This document shows positions 12,273 to 25,389 of a stretch of 64,000 nucleotides of DNA, piece after piece. This stretch comes from Gnetum montanum. Taxonomy: Eukaryota > Streptophyta > Gnetopsida > Gnetales > Gnetaceae. The notes below the pieces were generated by a model. That model was not told the origin of the DNA and did not search any database. It saw only the letters and a program-made list of their open reading frames with translations. Within the stretch, counting starts at the first letter, position 1. Every line of letters starts with the position of its first letter. Location of the stretch: NCBI GenBank assembly GCA_015680685.1, contig MNCI01016148.1, positions 191,326 to 255,325 on the forward strand, in the 5' to 3' direction. Position numbers and translations under genes: made by a program.

Positions 12273-14439
12273 TCAAATGGTCCTAGGTGGTGGAGGCTCC
12301 TAAGGCTCTAAAGGGCCTTCTCCTACTTCTGGTGCATGCAGTGGTTGGGGTGGTTGTGGTTGTCCTACTGTAGCTGAAACTTTTGGTGGAAGATGAAAGG
12401 CATCCTATAGTGCCTTCATCTTTTCCCCTTTACTCTAGGGATCATTCACAGTCCACGTTGCATCACCAATGTGGGTTAGAATGAAAATATTCCACAAACA
12501 AGGCATTATAGGGAATATCTCCTTAACATTCATGAACAAAGCAATAAACTATTTACGTTTGATATCGAACACTCTTAGTGCATTACATAGCTCTTGTTAA
12601 TCATTTATCTACTTGGATATGTTCTTAGTAGTTGATCGTTGATTGGTGAACTTAGCTTTGAGAACCTTAAGTTTGGCATTGGTAATCTCAAGCTTCTGCT
12701 TGATGCTTTTGTGATGCTTGAACTCTACCTCATATGGCAAGTACGAGCTGGCCACTTGTTTCTCCAATTCTAACCATAGCCTTTTGATAGTTAGCATCAC
12801 TAGATTTACATAATAGAGATTGACAAGCTTAATGTACTCCATCATCTCCTTGATCTGTAGCTCTTTCATGTAGATCTCTACTTTGTTGTAGTCATTAAGC
12901 CCATCAAAGATAGGCTACCAGACATCACCTCCTTCCTTGAGCTATTGGAGGGCCTCATTAATTTTCTTCTTCATCATCTAAATGGGCTTTTCATTAATTT
13001 CTTTCTATAGATTGACCTAATCTCTGTAATGGTTCTTGAATCTCTTAAGTTTGAGGGCCTCATTCTTCCTAGTGGTTATCTCTATTGTAGATTTTTGGCG
13101 AAGAGTACAAACTTCCTCCATGAAGAGATTTCTATTTTCAGTTGCTAATCTTCTCAGTTCATTGATGCTCCTATTATTAATGAATAAAACCTTGCATCTA
13201 CTACTTTTGCACATCAACATTCCACAGAAGATGATTTTCTATGGTCAAAATTGCATTCTCATGGGATCTGGATCAAGTCCTTCTAAATGGTGTACATTTT
13301 GGCATTGGCCATGGATTGGTCAAAGACGATCATTTCCTTTTCATTCTCAACCTTTTTGAGCTTGGCTTAAAGTTGTTTGAAGGCTTCATCGCATGTCAAT
13401 GTAGGGTTGAGAAATGTGGGATCAATGAGATAGGTTTTTAATTTAGCAACCTATGTAGCCAAGCATTGGTTTTTAGCTCGAGCTATTTCAAGTTGCCCCT
13501 CTAATATGATGCATTTGCGTCTCATTTTAAGCAGCTTTGACTAGGTTGTAGTAATTGTATTCGGAAGGTCAAAGACATCTGAAATTGGTTGCATAGTTTC
13601 CACCAACTGATACAGTAACTCCTCATGCTAGGTTGCACTCAATCTACCGCTAAGGGTTCCTGCAAATGTCTATACATCTATAAGCACAGAAATGTTTGGT
13701 ATAGACGTTGCAAGTGCATTCAATGCTTTGACAATTTTGTTAGTAATGACCTTTGCCATTGTCTCTTGCCCATGGTGCTACATCACCAAGATAGGTGCCT
13801 CCTCACCCTCCTCTAGATGCACTGAAAAAGTAAACGCATTCTTAGAGATTTCTGGAAATTACTGCTATTAAGAGAAAGATACTATTACCTCTTAGGTACT
13901 AGGATTTGATCTCATAGGTAGTTTCATTCTTTGGGTTGAGAGAATTATCCCACCTCTTTCCATTTGGCTTATAGTTTGAGCCACTTCATTAAGGTGATTC
14001 ATTTCCAGGTAATACATGGATGGATCACCACCACTCATTCCTACTTGCTACTCTTGCTCCTCCAAGAGCTACTCTTAGAGCTTGCGCATGTGCTCAAGGG
14101 TAGCACAAGACTTCAACATTGTTTTGTGAGTAGGTGGTGGTTGCTACTCCTCTTCTTGGATGACCTTGACAAGCACCTTGTCCTTCATCATCTTTACCCA
14201 GGAAGTGGATGGAGCATGTTAGATGATGTTGTTTGTGTAGTGTGTTATGTCTCCCCTCTTGCATAATTTCTAGATGAGACATGAAAAGGGAGTGCCTTAA
14301 TTCCATGTTTATTTTCTTTAAACTACTTCTCTATCTCAAGATAGATTAGCTATGGAAGATTGATTAGGAATCTACCGCTTAGAGAAAAAAATGCATAAGC
14401 AGAGAAGGCTGTGATCTTGCCTAGCCTCACCATTGGATT
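12273..14439 (-). pseudogene. ORF2 of element F, C-terminal two-thirds, truncated by the Tat element
   Basis: The minus-strand reading matches ORF2 of the copy at 33907-36613 from its stop region (near 12273) through the helical section (for example ELQIKEMMEYIKLVNLYYVNL near 12800, equivalent to DLQIQDLTEYMELANLRYANL) toward the central domain near 14400. It carries many stops and shifts. The match ends exactly where the Tat element starts at 14440, so the Tat element inserted into it. The missing N-terminal part should lie beyond the Tat element's right end, but I do not find it, because the right side has been rearranged by element C. Confidence 0.65.
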
Positions 14440-16672
14440 TGAAACACCATGAATTTTGGGACTCTCATGATTCAGTAGTCCTAAAACATGGACAAGGGTT
14501 CTCGCAAGTCTGGTGTCACGCTGGACTGTGCAGACAACGCCCTCCACAGCACAATCAACATGGCACCCAACCACAAGGCCAGTTTTTATGAAAGAGGCAC
14601 TGGGGGTAAATCGTATAGTCTGGCAAGTTTTCTATCTCCAGGGTTGATGGGCTTGTTGAACTCTCCAACCTACCCAACTTGGTACTTGACTTGGCTGACG
14701 GTCTACCCAGGGACCATGTTAGGAGCTGCCAAAAGTGTTTAGGATGAGCTAAATAGTTCAGCAAGTTTTCTAACTGAAGGAACTTGCTATGCCACACTAC
14801 ACTGCACAGGGTAGCAGGCCTCGAGAAGACTGAATAGATATTGAAGATGCACATTGACGACAACCTAGCCCTTCAAGGAATCTACCCCACTTCATCCTTA
14901 ATGCACGAGAAACGTGACATAGCAAAAATGTGGCATATTTTGTTAGAAATCCTCTTCACTCAAGTGCTATGCTATGTTATGCTACACAGCACAGCACAGC
15001 GTAGCAGGGATTCACTTTGACAATACTCCTACTTAGATGGCTTTGGGGAAGTAGGCACATTTGCCCATGCTTGAATCGTTAGACAGGTTTGCTTTGCTGA
15101 CATGCTAGGATATGACTGACATCCTGTGACAAAATGTTTGCAAAATTAAGTCAAAATCTAAGCCAAGCTAGGTGTTATGTTGTGCTACACTATGCAGCGT
15201 AGCACAACATAGTAAGAATAGAACACACGAAAGTCCTTTGCCAAGTGGTTCTAGCAAGAGGATTGCACTTGGCCACACTTTGACCTCCAAAACAGCCTGT
15301 TCCACTGAGCCCTCAGGCCCCAAGTAAGGTTTCTTGACAAAGCATTGTAGATCAGACGAGGATGCATTTCATATTGGCTGCTATGTTGTGCTACATTGCA
15401 TAGCGTAGCAAGGATGCAAAACACCAAAAACATGCCAAGGATGAACTTAGCAAGTCTCACAATTTTTCAGCATGAAAGATAAGGTTGCAGTTGCTTACCT
15501 AGCTAGGTCTTAGATAGGCGTTTTTAGTTGTTAGGCAAGATTTCTCTTAAGGTTGGTGGCTATGCTACGCTACGCAGTGTAGCATGCAAGTGTTTATGCT
15601 ATGCAAATACGTTGGGTAGCGTAAACAACGTAATACTCGCGTGGAAACCCCAAGGCATCTTCAGTTATCTCTAGAACTGGTTGGCAACAGTCACTCTCAT
15701 CCCGACATATCTTCAAAGGACAAAATTAGCAAGTTTGCATTATTTTTCACCTCTCCCCTGACTATTCCCAAAGTTGTCTCTACACTTAACCCTACTCGCA
15801 AGAGTAGGGAAAGATGTAGTCCTAGAGCACAAGCTCCATTTTGCATCCATTGTTAGCATATCTCCTTGTAACAAACATGGTAGTTTACTAGATTCTGGCA
15901 CGTGCAGTTTCAACTATATGATCATAGCATAGCAGATTTCACATCCGACATTACACAACAGCATGGCACTGTCACATCTACATTTTGTGGGACCTAGGAC
16001 ACATGGCATCCAAACCATGTTTCTCTCCCACATCTGACTCTATAAATACCCCAACAAACAATGTTCAAGGGGTTGGCTTTGGAGAGCATTCTAGCGGGGT
16101 TGTTTTTTTTGGAATTGTTGACTTGGAGCATTCAATTAGCTTTTGGCATTGTTGGCTTTTGGCAATTACTTCCCTAGTAGCTGGCTTTTGGCATTTTGGC
16201 TCTCTGGCGATCAGCTTTGGCAAGGATATTGGCAAGTAAAAGGTTCCTATTAGCAAGCCGTTGACATCAGTTTAAGGAGCTAAACTATGACCATACTACT
16301 TCGTTGCAAGCCATGCTTGTCCATACTGCCCATCTATTATACACCTTTAGTCAAGCAAAGATCAAATCCCCCAATCTTGGGGTGGTGCACTTTCTCATCC
16401 AAGCCTATTTCATTCTTTGTTCACTATCATGATATCTTACATTGTTTTTCATCGTTTTACTTTTGTTGATCATCATTTTAACTTGCATATAATGCCTCCA
16501 AAACAAACATTTGTGAAGGGTTATTGTACACTGATTAAGTCCCTATTTGATAGACTAGACCATTCAGGTCACCCTACATCCATTTACATCTAGCACAGCC
16601 CTTGCATGGATACGAGGTTACACTGTACGCTCGGCAACCTCTCTGTGTTTCAGCCATCGACGTTTTTGGTCA
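14440..16672 (+). repeat. 5' LTR of the Tat element
   Basis: Bases 14440-14865 match 32506-32910, which defines the left edge: TGAAACACCATGAATTTT here and TAAAACATCATGAATTTT there. The end at GGTCA (16672) is inferred from the primer-like site 11 bases further on. The first 1.2 kb contains five imperfect palindromes of the GCTACGC...GCGTAGC type at regular spacing (see findings). The promoter lies at 16041. Downstream is a C/T-rich leader-like region. The right boundary is less certain than the left because the partner copy is truncated. Confidence 0.75.
16041..16048 (+). promoter_or_regulatory. TATA box of the Tat LTR
   Basis: TATAAATA in CTGACTCTATAAATACCCC, about 630 bases before the proposed LTR end. 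It is the best core promoter in this LTR. Transcription would be expected to start about 30 bases downstream. Confidence 0.6.
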
Positions 16673-16682
16673 CTAAAGTTTT

Positions 16683-16701
16683 TGGTGCTAGAAGGAGGGC
16701 C
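16683..16701 (+). other. Candidate primer-binding site of the Tat element
   Basis: TGGTGCTAGAAGGAGGGCC follows the LTR by about 10 bases and begins with TGG, as required to pair with a tRNA CCA end. It resembles the TGGCGCTAGAAGGA-type site I associate with Tat-lineage elements. I do not assign the tRNA with confidence. Confidence 0.5.
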
Positions 16702-17149
16702 TTGGTGCCCTTTTCTCGTATCATGGGTAATCCTGCATGCTGTCTGTACCTCGTCACCTACTAGCATAGATGTTACACCCTTGTGGTTGTATATGCACCG
16801 TGTGGTGCAAACTAGTTGCAATAATGGTTCCTTTGGGACCCAGCAGAAAGAAAGCCTCCAATCAATTGCTTACCTTACCTTGTTTACTCTGTTTATTGCC
16901 TCACGCTGCTTGCATCTCGTGCGACGTAGCAAACCTTCTAGTGTAACACTCCTTCTTAGCGTAGCAGGCATAACTCTGTAGTGCACCTAGTTTTATTTTC
17001 TCTCTTTGACAGTTTCCGCTTTATGACAAAACATGATTCTTGCAACCACTGTCGCCACCACCTCGAGCCTGGAGGTTCCCTACTCGGTCCAAAACATGAC
17101 AGGTCCCGAGCGACCACCTAGCCCAGTGCTGGCACCGTGTTAGTCCCTT

Positions 17150-19335
17150 AGACTACAACATCTATCACCTGAACACTTGGCCCAAGACGTAGAGTGATAT
17201 GACTTCCTCCATGCAAAGATCTAGGCGAACCTGCCCTTGGACCACTAGGAACTTGAGGATAAATGTAACTTTGAGTTCCTCCATCGGAATGGGAGAGAAT
17301 TTATCCCTACCTCTAATGTTACCATCCACCTCACAGAAATGTATTAATGGATCTTTGACTAGCTGATGCGAGTTAGTAAGTATAGGGAGTGGGATATAGT
17401 GTCCCACTATGATGAGGCATTCCAGGACAGATAGGAAGACCTGGACTCCCACTCCAAAGGTGGTGGCCATACCTATGCTATGACTATCCCTTCTGTGGTG
17501 GTCTTCTAATCGAATCTGCTCTTTGCTTTTGCCCCCTTTGTGGTTACCACAACTTCACCACAACCCACACCTCTGTCAGCTATGGGCAACCCTCTCGTAC
17601 ATTCAATGTACTAGCAAGTGAGCCCTTCAACTTCTCTTCCAGTCACCCTTCCTTGTCACTCTATCCTACCATTGTACCAAGCATCAGTCACGGCTACACT
17701 GCTGTATGTGCACACTGTGCCTATGTCATAGCTGCACAGAACTTTTGCTTCCAATTCCTTGTCTACACCTGCCCCACCACCAGTAGCTAACCTAGTCTCA
17801 ACCGCATAGTGGGTGCCAACTACTTCTTTCCCCACTATGCAACCTTCTCTAATGTTGCACTACATGAAAGCCCAAGCGCACCAGCTTTCAAATGTAGTGC
17901 AATCGAACACAGGGCTATGGGTTGCCTTGCCAACTGGGTAAGTTACCAACCCCACAGTGCCACTAGCGGTCATGGCCCCAACAGCACCACCCAATGGGTG
18001 GTGGACTACCTAGGCAACACCATTTGTAGGAGTGGTCCTAATGGCACCCCCCATGGGCCAGGCTGCTGCCTATACAACACCATCAATGATGGCTGCTCAA
18101 GTAGCCCCGTAATTGTCTGTAACATCCCTAGGTCTGGATCAAGCTTTTCAACTTATCCAGACCCTGACTAAGGAAATTAAACACCTCAAAGTGGCTGCAT
18201 CTGACATGGTACAGGCCATGGATTTTTACCATGATGACCCCATCAGTGTGGCTGTCCCCATGCTTATGTTACCCCCTAGGGTGCCATTCCCCCAATTCAC
18301 AAAATACAATAGGGAGGGCGATCCCAATGCACATCTAGTAATGTTTAGATCTGAATCTCTACTGTTGTAAAAATGGCCACACACCATCATCTATGTCTTT
18401 GTCATGTCTTTGATAGGCAAAGCTCTAGACTGGGACCGTGCGCTCCCATGCACCTCCATCTCAACCTTGGAGGAGCTACTGAGTCAGTTCGTGACCTACT
18501 TTAAGTATAACTTGAAATTGGAGGTCACACTGGACTAGCTGATGAGCGTCAAGTGGGACTTGCTGGATTCTGTGCAAAGATTCATACAATAGTGGAGCGC
18601 CGCCTTGAATGAGATATGGAAGCCTATTGCTAAGGCCCACTTGTTGGCCATCTTTAAGGGGGTAGTAAATGACTTTATTAAGTTGAAGCTTTACTACCTA
18701 ACTCCATGCTCTCTTAGCCAAGCCTTTACTTAGACTAAGAGCATTCAGGACGCAGCTGAGACTAGCAAAGACCTAGCTTATGTGACATACAAAAACACAC
18801 ACATAAAAAAGGACAAAGAGAAGGGCAAGGCCGCAATAGCCACAGTGGCCGCTGTGGCCAACGAGGCCAAACCCAACAACAACAACAACAAAAAGGCAAC
18901 CACAGAACCCACTAATGCCACATGTAGCTCAAGTAACACCAGTTAGCCCTCAACATCAGCACCTGAGGCATCAACCCAGCCTAAGCCCAACTTTGAGCGC
19001 AAGGATCGCTCCAAATACACCCCTTTACCTGTTAAGCGTTCAGAATTGCTGAAGCAACTGTTGGGAGCTGGGTATATATAGCATAAATGGATGTCGGAGG
19101 AAGTGATTAAATGTCATCAATGCTACTGCAAACTTCTTAAGAACCCCTCCTTAGCCATGCCTAATGAGCCACCAGTTCCTAAGAACTTCAAGCTAGAATG
19201 GTTCTGTGACTACCATCAACTATGTGGTCATGATACGGACTACTATCTAGTGTTGAAAGATGATATCCAATGCATGATCAATCAGGGCAAGCTAGTCATC
19301 GACAAAAGTAGTCCTGTTCACGCTGAAAACTAGTC
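17150..19335 (+). pseudogene. gag: gag of the Tat element, broken
   Basis: Capsid/nucleocapsid polyprotein of the element. The N-terminal half (17150-18110) reads in one frame with about ten stops and is proline/threonine-rich. The second half follows with QAFQLIQTLTKEIKHLKV (helical), a PFPQFTKYNREGDPNAHL segment (about 18283-18336) typical of Tat capsids, and a retrotransposon-gag core (LDWDRALPC...ISTLEELLSQFVTYFKYN, 18420-18510). A lysine/asparagine linker with a CAACAACAA run lies near 18875. A C-terminal zinc motif EWFCDYHQLCGHDTDYY (about 19195-19250) keeps C-x2-H-x4-H, but the last Cys expected after T-x-x is Tyr (TAC), one transition away. The matrix is interrupted by stops, so the copy is non-functional. 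Confidence 0.75.
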
Positions 19336-19984
19336 AATGCACATTTATAAGGACCCCCTAAATGCCAACAATGCTAGGTACACAATCAACATCATTGGCA
19401 TTGACAGCAATCTAGAATCACCACAACAACCGTTCGTGGTGCATGTACCTCACTGTAATGCAGCAAACTCGACAACAAAAAAACGACATCACAACAAGTG
19501 TTCATCCTTAAAGTTTTTCCTCAAACATCCGCCCCTGCACCCTTTGTGCTCAAAGTTACACCGCTACTTGTGCCGACACCATAAGCACCATTCGTCATTA
19601 AGGTGCCAAAACATTCAAGCACCTTTACCACATAAAGACAAGAAACAAAAACAACACCAAATCCTCCCCATTCAAAAAAATGGGAAGAGCGTTTGGGGAC
19701 AAGCAGGCCAGGGAACACACTACATTAGGTCCCCCCAAGCCTACTCCCTTATCCTCAATGCCCATGGCCCCTTCATAATCAATAACCAATAACAATGCAT
19801 GCACACAATCGCCACTGTCTTGCACAAGAAAGTCTAGTTCTTAACCTGAAACTGCCCCCCTTGGGCGATTTGTCTCCTAGGATGAATGGAGGAGGAAAGA
19901 GGTGAAAAATAATAAGATGGCAGGTGGGATCCTCTTAATGCCCTCACCCAAGTTAAACAGGCTCTGAAAAAGAAAAATACAACT

Positions 19985-20620
19985 ATGAGCCTGTATGATT
20001 TGGTAATGACTTCCACCATGCACCACGAGGCCATGGTTTGCATGTTAACATCCATACCAGTTGACAAAAACATGCTGGTAGAGGAGAAAGAGATCCATGC
20101 TATCATGCTTCCCTCTACAACCGAGGAACCATGGCTGGCTCAGTTGACGTTTCATGATAAGTCCATTAAGGATGACCCTGAAAAGGGTCAGGTGACTACA
20201 GTGCCCATGTTCATCACAATTTGGGTCAGCCAGTACAAGATCTGGAGGGTACACATTAATGATGGGGCTGCTACAAATGTCATTCCTTTCCCCATAGTGG
20301 ATAAACTGGGTTTGGTTGATCAAATCAAGCCCACGGCAACCTCCTGCCTGAAATCATTCAATGGAGCCTGGGTAGTAGTAAAGGGAGCTGTCCACATCAA
20401 CTTTGTGGTAGGGGACCAGTTCCCCACAAGCACGGTGTTCATTGTGGTAGAAGAGATGCCTGGGTTCAACCTGATCTTGGGGAGGTCATGGTTAGCCCAA
20501 TTAAGGACTGTCTCTTCACCCATACATCAAGAGATTCACTTACCTTACGTGGGCAGGGAAGTGGTGATCTATGGTGACGAAGTGGTCGCCCAAACAATAA
20601 ACAACATTGACATGGAGTAG
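19985..20620 (+). pseudogene. Aspartic protease region of the Tat element
   Basis: A 211-codon open stretch and the best-preserved piece of this element. Retropepsin hallmarks are visible: RVHINDGAATNVI near 20250 with the catalytic Asp in DGA, and NLILGRSWL near 20470, the conserved ILGRxWL of Ty3/gypsy proteases. It would cut the gag-pol polyprotein. The stretch upstream (19340-19980), rich in His, Pro and Lys, is probably the gag-protease linker. Downstream the frame runs into stops from 20618 and is followed by the array at 21090, not by RT. RT appears only at 27.3 kb. Confidence 0.7.
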
Positions 20621-21089
20621 GGTTCAGAGGTAGTAATCTCTGAAAACGAAGTGTCTATTCCTATTGAAACTACTTGTTTGACTAATGAGCCAGCCAAAAA
20701 CACTAACTTAGACAAAGAAACTACGTGGGCTGAGTTGCATTTCTAGGCAGTAGACAATGACATAGAGGAGTACCACAACAAAGCCACTCAGCCATACGCT
20801 TCACCTAGCCCACGATGGGTTATAAAACAATTGCATAATTAGAGATTATCTCTGAATCAACTCCAAAAACGCTTGGCTTTGTTATCTCCTTCCACCCTAA
20901 TCTTAGCATTACATCTATTGTTTATGTTACGTTCACTTTCAGCACTACGCTTATAGTTTGCACCATGCTTACTTCTTTTGGCATCACAATCACAATTTAC
21001 ACTGTTCCAATTCTTTGCATTCACATTGTGTCTACTGTCTACATTGTGTCCACCATTTACATTATAGTTTTTGTTTGTATTAATTCCAT
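20621..21089 (+). other. Protease-distal linker, decayed
   Basis: The plus frame continues after the protease with scattered stops (about 20621-20830, acidic). From about 20880 there is a pyrimidine-rich stretch with repeated TTAC/CATTGTG words (20900-21080) that I cannot assign. Confidence 0.4.
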
Positions 21090-21310
21090 TTCTGTGGCCT
21101 GAGATGGCCTTAAACTAGCATAATGGCTCGGAATGGCCTTAAACTACCACCGCGGCCTGCCAAGGCCTAAAACTGGCAACTCTATTTCTCAAGAAATAAA
21201 AAGAATAAAAAAAAATATTTTATCATTAAGCAATGGCCTGAAATGACCTAAAACTAGCGAGGACCCAAAATGGCCTAAAACTAAAGCGAGGAGCTCCCAA
21301 AGGGCTTAAA
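21090..21310 (+). repeat. Degenerate tandem array A (GGCCTTAAACTAGCA type)
   Basis: Five or six copies of a GGCCT(T/A)AAACTAGC core preceded by 'tggcctgaaatg', with irregular spacing of about 25-60 bases. A 50-base A-rich interruption lies in the middle. The same core recurs in arrays B (26750-27165) and C (30775-31100). Confidence 0.65.
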
Positions 21311-21734
21311 AGGACAAAAAAAATATAATAAATATAAACCAAAATGAAACTAACTCCTTCACATTATATTCTTCACTCAATGTCAATCAATAATGTTTAC
21401 AAAGATTTTTAAATTCAAAGACAAAAATAAAAAAAATTTCGTGCTGTTACGCTATGAGTCTTCACCTACGCCACCATGCCCTATTTCACTGGGTCCTGAA
21501 TCGCCGTTCGAATCTTGTATAACAAAGAAAATAAAACAATCGATTAAAACTACAACAAAGGCTTTTATAAAATGAACTATGATACAACAAAAAGTGACTA
21601 ACTTGAGATGGCCCTGTGTCCATTTTGGGGGGTATCTGATGCATGTCGGCCGCAAGACATCATAGGATCTCCTCCTCAATGATGTTGGCCCAATTCTTAT
21701 CCCCTAGATTAGCACTTGTTGCAACTTTCCCTTT
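21311..21734 (-). other. Segment with a short antisense ORF and intron-like ends
   Basis: A minus-strand ORF of 75 codons (21452-21679) begins MRRRSYDVL. Its middle is very hydrophobic (FCCIIVHFIKAFVVVLIDCFIFFVI), which could be an intron read through: the ends look like CTCAA|GTTAGT and TTATACAAG|ATTC. I cannot assign it. The A-rich plus-strand stretch 21311-21440 holds nothing recognisable. Confidence 0.25.
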
Positions 21735-22908
21735 TTTCACAACTATCCATCTTGGTGGTGTACCGTTCGAAATCGTTGGCGAGAGGTTGGAATGAACGGA
21801 TGCCAAGAGATCTACGGATGAAACAGTAAGACCCTGCCTTGCCTGAGGGCAAGCTGGAAATTAACGGAGGTAGAGTGCCTTGAATGGTTCACACGCGGAT
21901 CAAACAAGGACTTCCCCGAACGTACGCAATTGCAATGCGTTGGGTTATACGTAAAGAAATGCAAAATTGAACGTAAACAAATGAAAATAGATGCAAACTG
22001 TTTAAATAATGAAAACAGGAAAAATGTGAACAGGAAAAATAATGTAAACTTTAGGAATCTGGGCAATAATGCAAACTATTTGTATTGATAAACAATTAGA
22101 ATGTGCACCGATCAGAATGCAGTTGTGGTTTGGTTGCAAGGAGGACGTTTAGCCCCGATGGATGAGAGCAGGTGCTAGGAAGATGTAGGTTTTGGATTGC
22201 AGGTGTACAATGTCTAGTCTGTATGAAGCCCAGCATATGAGATTGATGCCCAGATTTCCTAAGTGTGTTAGGTTCCAAGTTTTTGAACCTTGATCTAGTG
22301 GAAAAATAGGAGATTTATAGGGTTTTGGATGTGAGATTCGAATTTGGGAGAATATTAGTGGCTGCTGGCTGAGAAAAGTTCAGATTGGGTGATAGGTGTG
22401 TGTGTTGACTAGATGCACGAAATGTTACAATGTACAATGCAACATCCAAGATCTCTTATGTTGGTGTGCATAATGCCCAGCGTAAGAAAGTGTTTACACT
22501 GGGTTTACGCTGCTAGAAGAGCAGCGTGACTAACAGTGTATGACCTAAAAACAGTGCATTTTGAACCTATTTTTGACCTATGAGACTCATTTTTAGAGTG
22601 GATCTGCATGCCATGGGTTATGAGGGTTATGTGTGCCAAATTTGGGCTGATTTGGATGTTGTTTTGGCCCTATTTTGGTTGATGAAGCTGGGCATTACGC
22701 TGTGTAGGTTCTGAAAATGTAACCAAAGTGTACTTAGCTAAAACCAAGCATTTTGAGCTTGAAACTTTTGATTCTGGATGCTAGAAGTTGATGCAGCTAC
22801 CTGTGGACCTCGGGGGGACCTTGCCTGTTAAATCGTGAACCATCGGGGGTTGTTTCAGAGGCCTCCAAGTTTGGTCATGCTGTATTCATGCTTGGGTAGC
22901 TTCATTAC
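21735..22908 (-). repeat. Unassigned segment, part repeated in reverse at 39.2 kb
   Basis: Bases 21735-21930, read on the minus strand, match 39210-39385 on the plus strand, including GGGGAAGTCCTTGTTTGAT and CCAGCTTGCCCTC. A minus-strand TATA-like CCCTATAAATCTCC lies near 22318 and short AGCGTAA words near 22480-22520. The piece may be the 3' untranslated part of the antisense gene or an LTR-like repeat unit of another family. No protein is supported here. Confidence 0.45.
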
Positions 22909-23971
22909 TTAGCTTGAATCTTGTTTGAAAGTGCTAGGCCAGAATTTTTTGATTTTTTTAGGTGGTCTTGTGGAAAAGGTGGTGGTGGTGGTCTCCCTGG
23001 CGGGAAGGGTCATTTCCGTTTTGGGAGATTCACTAACGGTCACCTGTTGCATGAAATTTTCATAAGCACTAGAAGTGCCAATGACATTAAGGAATAGCCT
23101 AAGGGTATGCAACTCAACAAAAAAATCCTGGTATTGCTTACGATAGGTGGTACATTTAGTTTTATACATATGTTTATGATTCTTCTGTGCCTATCCCCAT
23201 TCGTAAACCTTCACGCTATAATCCTTCCAGTCTTGGTTCTTCTAGGCTAGAAGGTCCATTTGCATGCGCTATTCGATGATCTCATGTGTGGCTTCATTTT
23301 TGCTTCGCACAGCCATCCAATATCTTGCATAGTTGATGACAGTCGTACGCCAACTACCATCGTGAGTGTCTTGAGCCAACAGAAACTCATTTCTGGAATG
23401 GAGATCCTCCACCTCAACGATTAGGTTGGTTTTCTCTCTCTCTCGAGCTTTTGTACCCTCTTCTAGAGGTCCTTGTTCATGCGCCTACACTCCCATAAGC
23501 AGCGTGCTAAGTACAACGCACATTTACTCATTTCATCGTAAATGTGACAAGGTACCTCAGTTACCTCTGACGGAAATTCAGGGACAACATCCACCTCAAC
23601 TACTTATTTAGGGTCCCACTTGAGATGGGAGGTTGTCATGCAGAAGATAGCATTAGTGAAAATGTCGTAGCAAAGAAATGCAACAATGTAGAAAGCCTAG
23701 CATAGCAACTTTAACATACCAATTTCAGGATCAATTTGCTTTAGCTGATCGATCATGTCATCGACCACCCCCTCCATAAAAGAAAATGTGTCGGGGGTCT
23801 CGGTCCAGGGTTGAAGATGGATCGAAGAAGAAGGACCAGAGGCATCAACAGTGGTGTCTACTACACAATACAACATGTTAGCCATGGTGGAGAGAACAAC
23901 AACAAGGTTGGTGGACAACATAAATGATAGTCTAAAGCTCCTACCCAAAAAAACCTTAGGGGTGATAGCGA

Positions 23972-23993
23972 GGGGGGGGGGGGGGGGGGGGNN
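23972..23993 (+). other. 20-base G run followed by two undetermined bases
   Basis: A pure G tract (23972-23991) and NN (23992-23993) fall inside proposed antisense intron IV. On the transcribed minus strand the tract would be C-rich. It is probably a sequencing or assembly weak point, so its length is unreliable. Confidence 0.7.
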
Positions 23994-25389
23994 TGTCAAA
24001 CAAGCAGTCAAACTTACTAGCATCAAAATGAAGCCCCTCTCTTTCCAGTTGACCCAACAGTGTGGCAGCATCCTGAACACTCATGTGCCCCTTTGGTACT
24101 TAACCACATTCGGCAAAAGGGTCATCGACAGGGGTCTTTTCCTCTATGGCAGGGGCCTCTTTTTCTGTGGTTGAGGCCTCTTCATCCTCTTCAGCAGATG
24201 CCCTTGTTCCAGGCGCCAGAGGCTCTTCTTCTTCTTCTTCTTATTTTACTAATAAAACATAATTACAATAAGTAGGGTATTCTAACTTGAAGCAGGCGCT
24301 ACGCTTTGCAAACGCTACCTACTGTAGCACAACATAGCAAGTGCTACACTAGCAAAATAGTCAAACACACTTACCAATTGGGGGCTGCACTCTATGAACT
24401 TTGATCTGCAACTTTTTTCCCCTTCCTTCATTCGTACAGGGAGACTCTTCTGCAGGGCGAGACTTCTTACGTTGTAGCCTAGTCTTCACTGTTTCTGCAA
24501 TGAGGTGTTCCCCCTTTAACACATTACTTGTGTTAATGGGGGGTGCCTCCCCCACATTGTCTTAGCCTAACATACCAGGTCTAAATAGTGTAGGAAATGG
24601 TAGAAGTTCCACCAGCACGTCTTCAATGGTAAGTGGTTGGCGGGATGCTTATTCGCTATCCAACTAGCCAACTTCCTTACATTTCCCATAGAATTTGGAA
24701 TACCTAGTTTGATAAGTTTTAAAATGAAGCCCAAGTTGTCTTATAAGGCAAGCACACATGTTCCCAGTAGAAGAGAGCTCTTGCAGGGTCGTTTGGGCTA
24801 ACGCCTAGGCATCTGTGTCACCGTGAAGACCATTCTTATCGATATAAAACCTAGCAACATACTACAATATGGTAAGCATTTCCGTCTAGCACATTAAAAC
24901 ACCTTTACAAGACTTACCCATCGGCATAGTAAATGGTTCCAGGTGGGTTTTGAAAGTAGGTGCCCATGTGACGGGTGACATACAATGTGTTGTACAAGTG
25001 GTAGCATTTGTATTCGGGCATGTCCCAAATCTAACTCAGGCCCTTCAAGCCCCTTGGGCATTGGTCTGAGCCTCCTACTCCTTTGCCCTGAATCGACCCA
25101 TTAGTCAAAAACTTTAGAATGCTTTGGTTTACCCTGGGCAACAATGATTCTGTAATTACATTCGCTATCTTGGCCGATAAGTGTAACCACACGATCACAC
25201 TAAAATGGTGAAGGACGAACTCTAGGAAGTCTCGGGCACCTTCCTGGAACTAGACTGCCTACTGCCCTACCTGTGTGTGGGGTGGGAAGGCATTGGCTAC
25301 GGGTTCACTGAGGTAGCATAGGACTCCTACCACCTCAAGGACAATCAAGATGGGCTTCAACATGACCTTGCATGACAAAGCACCAAACT

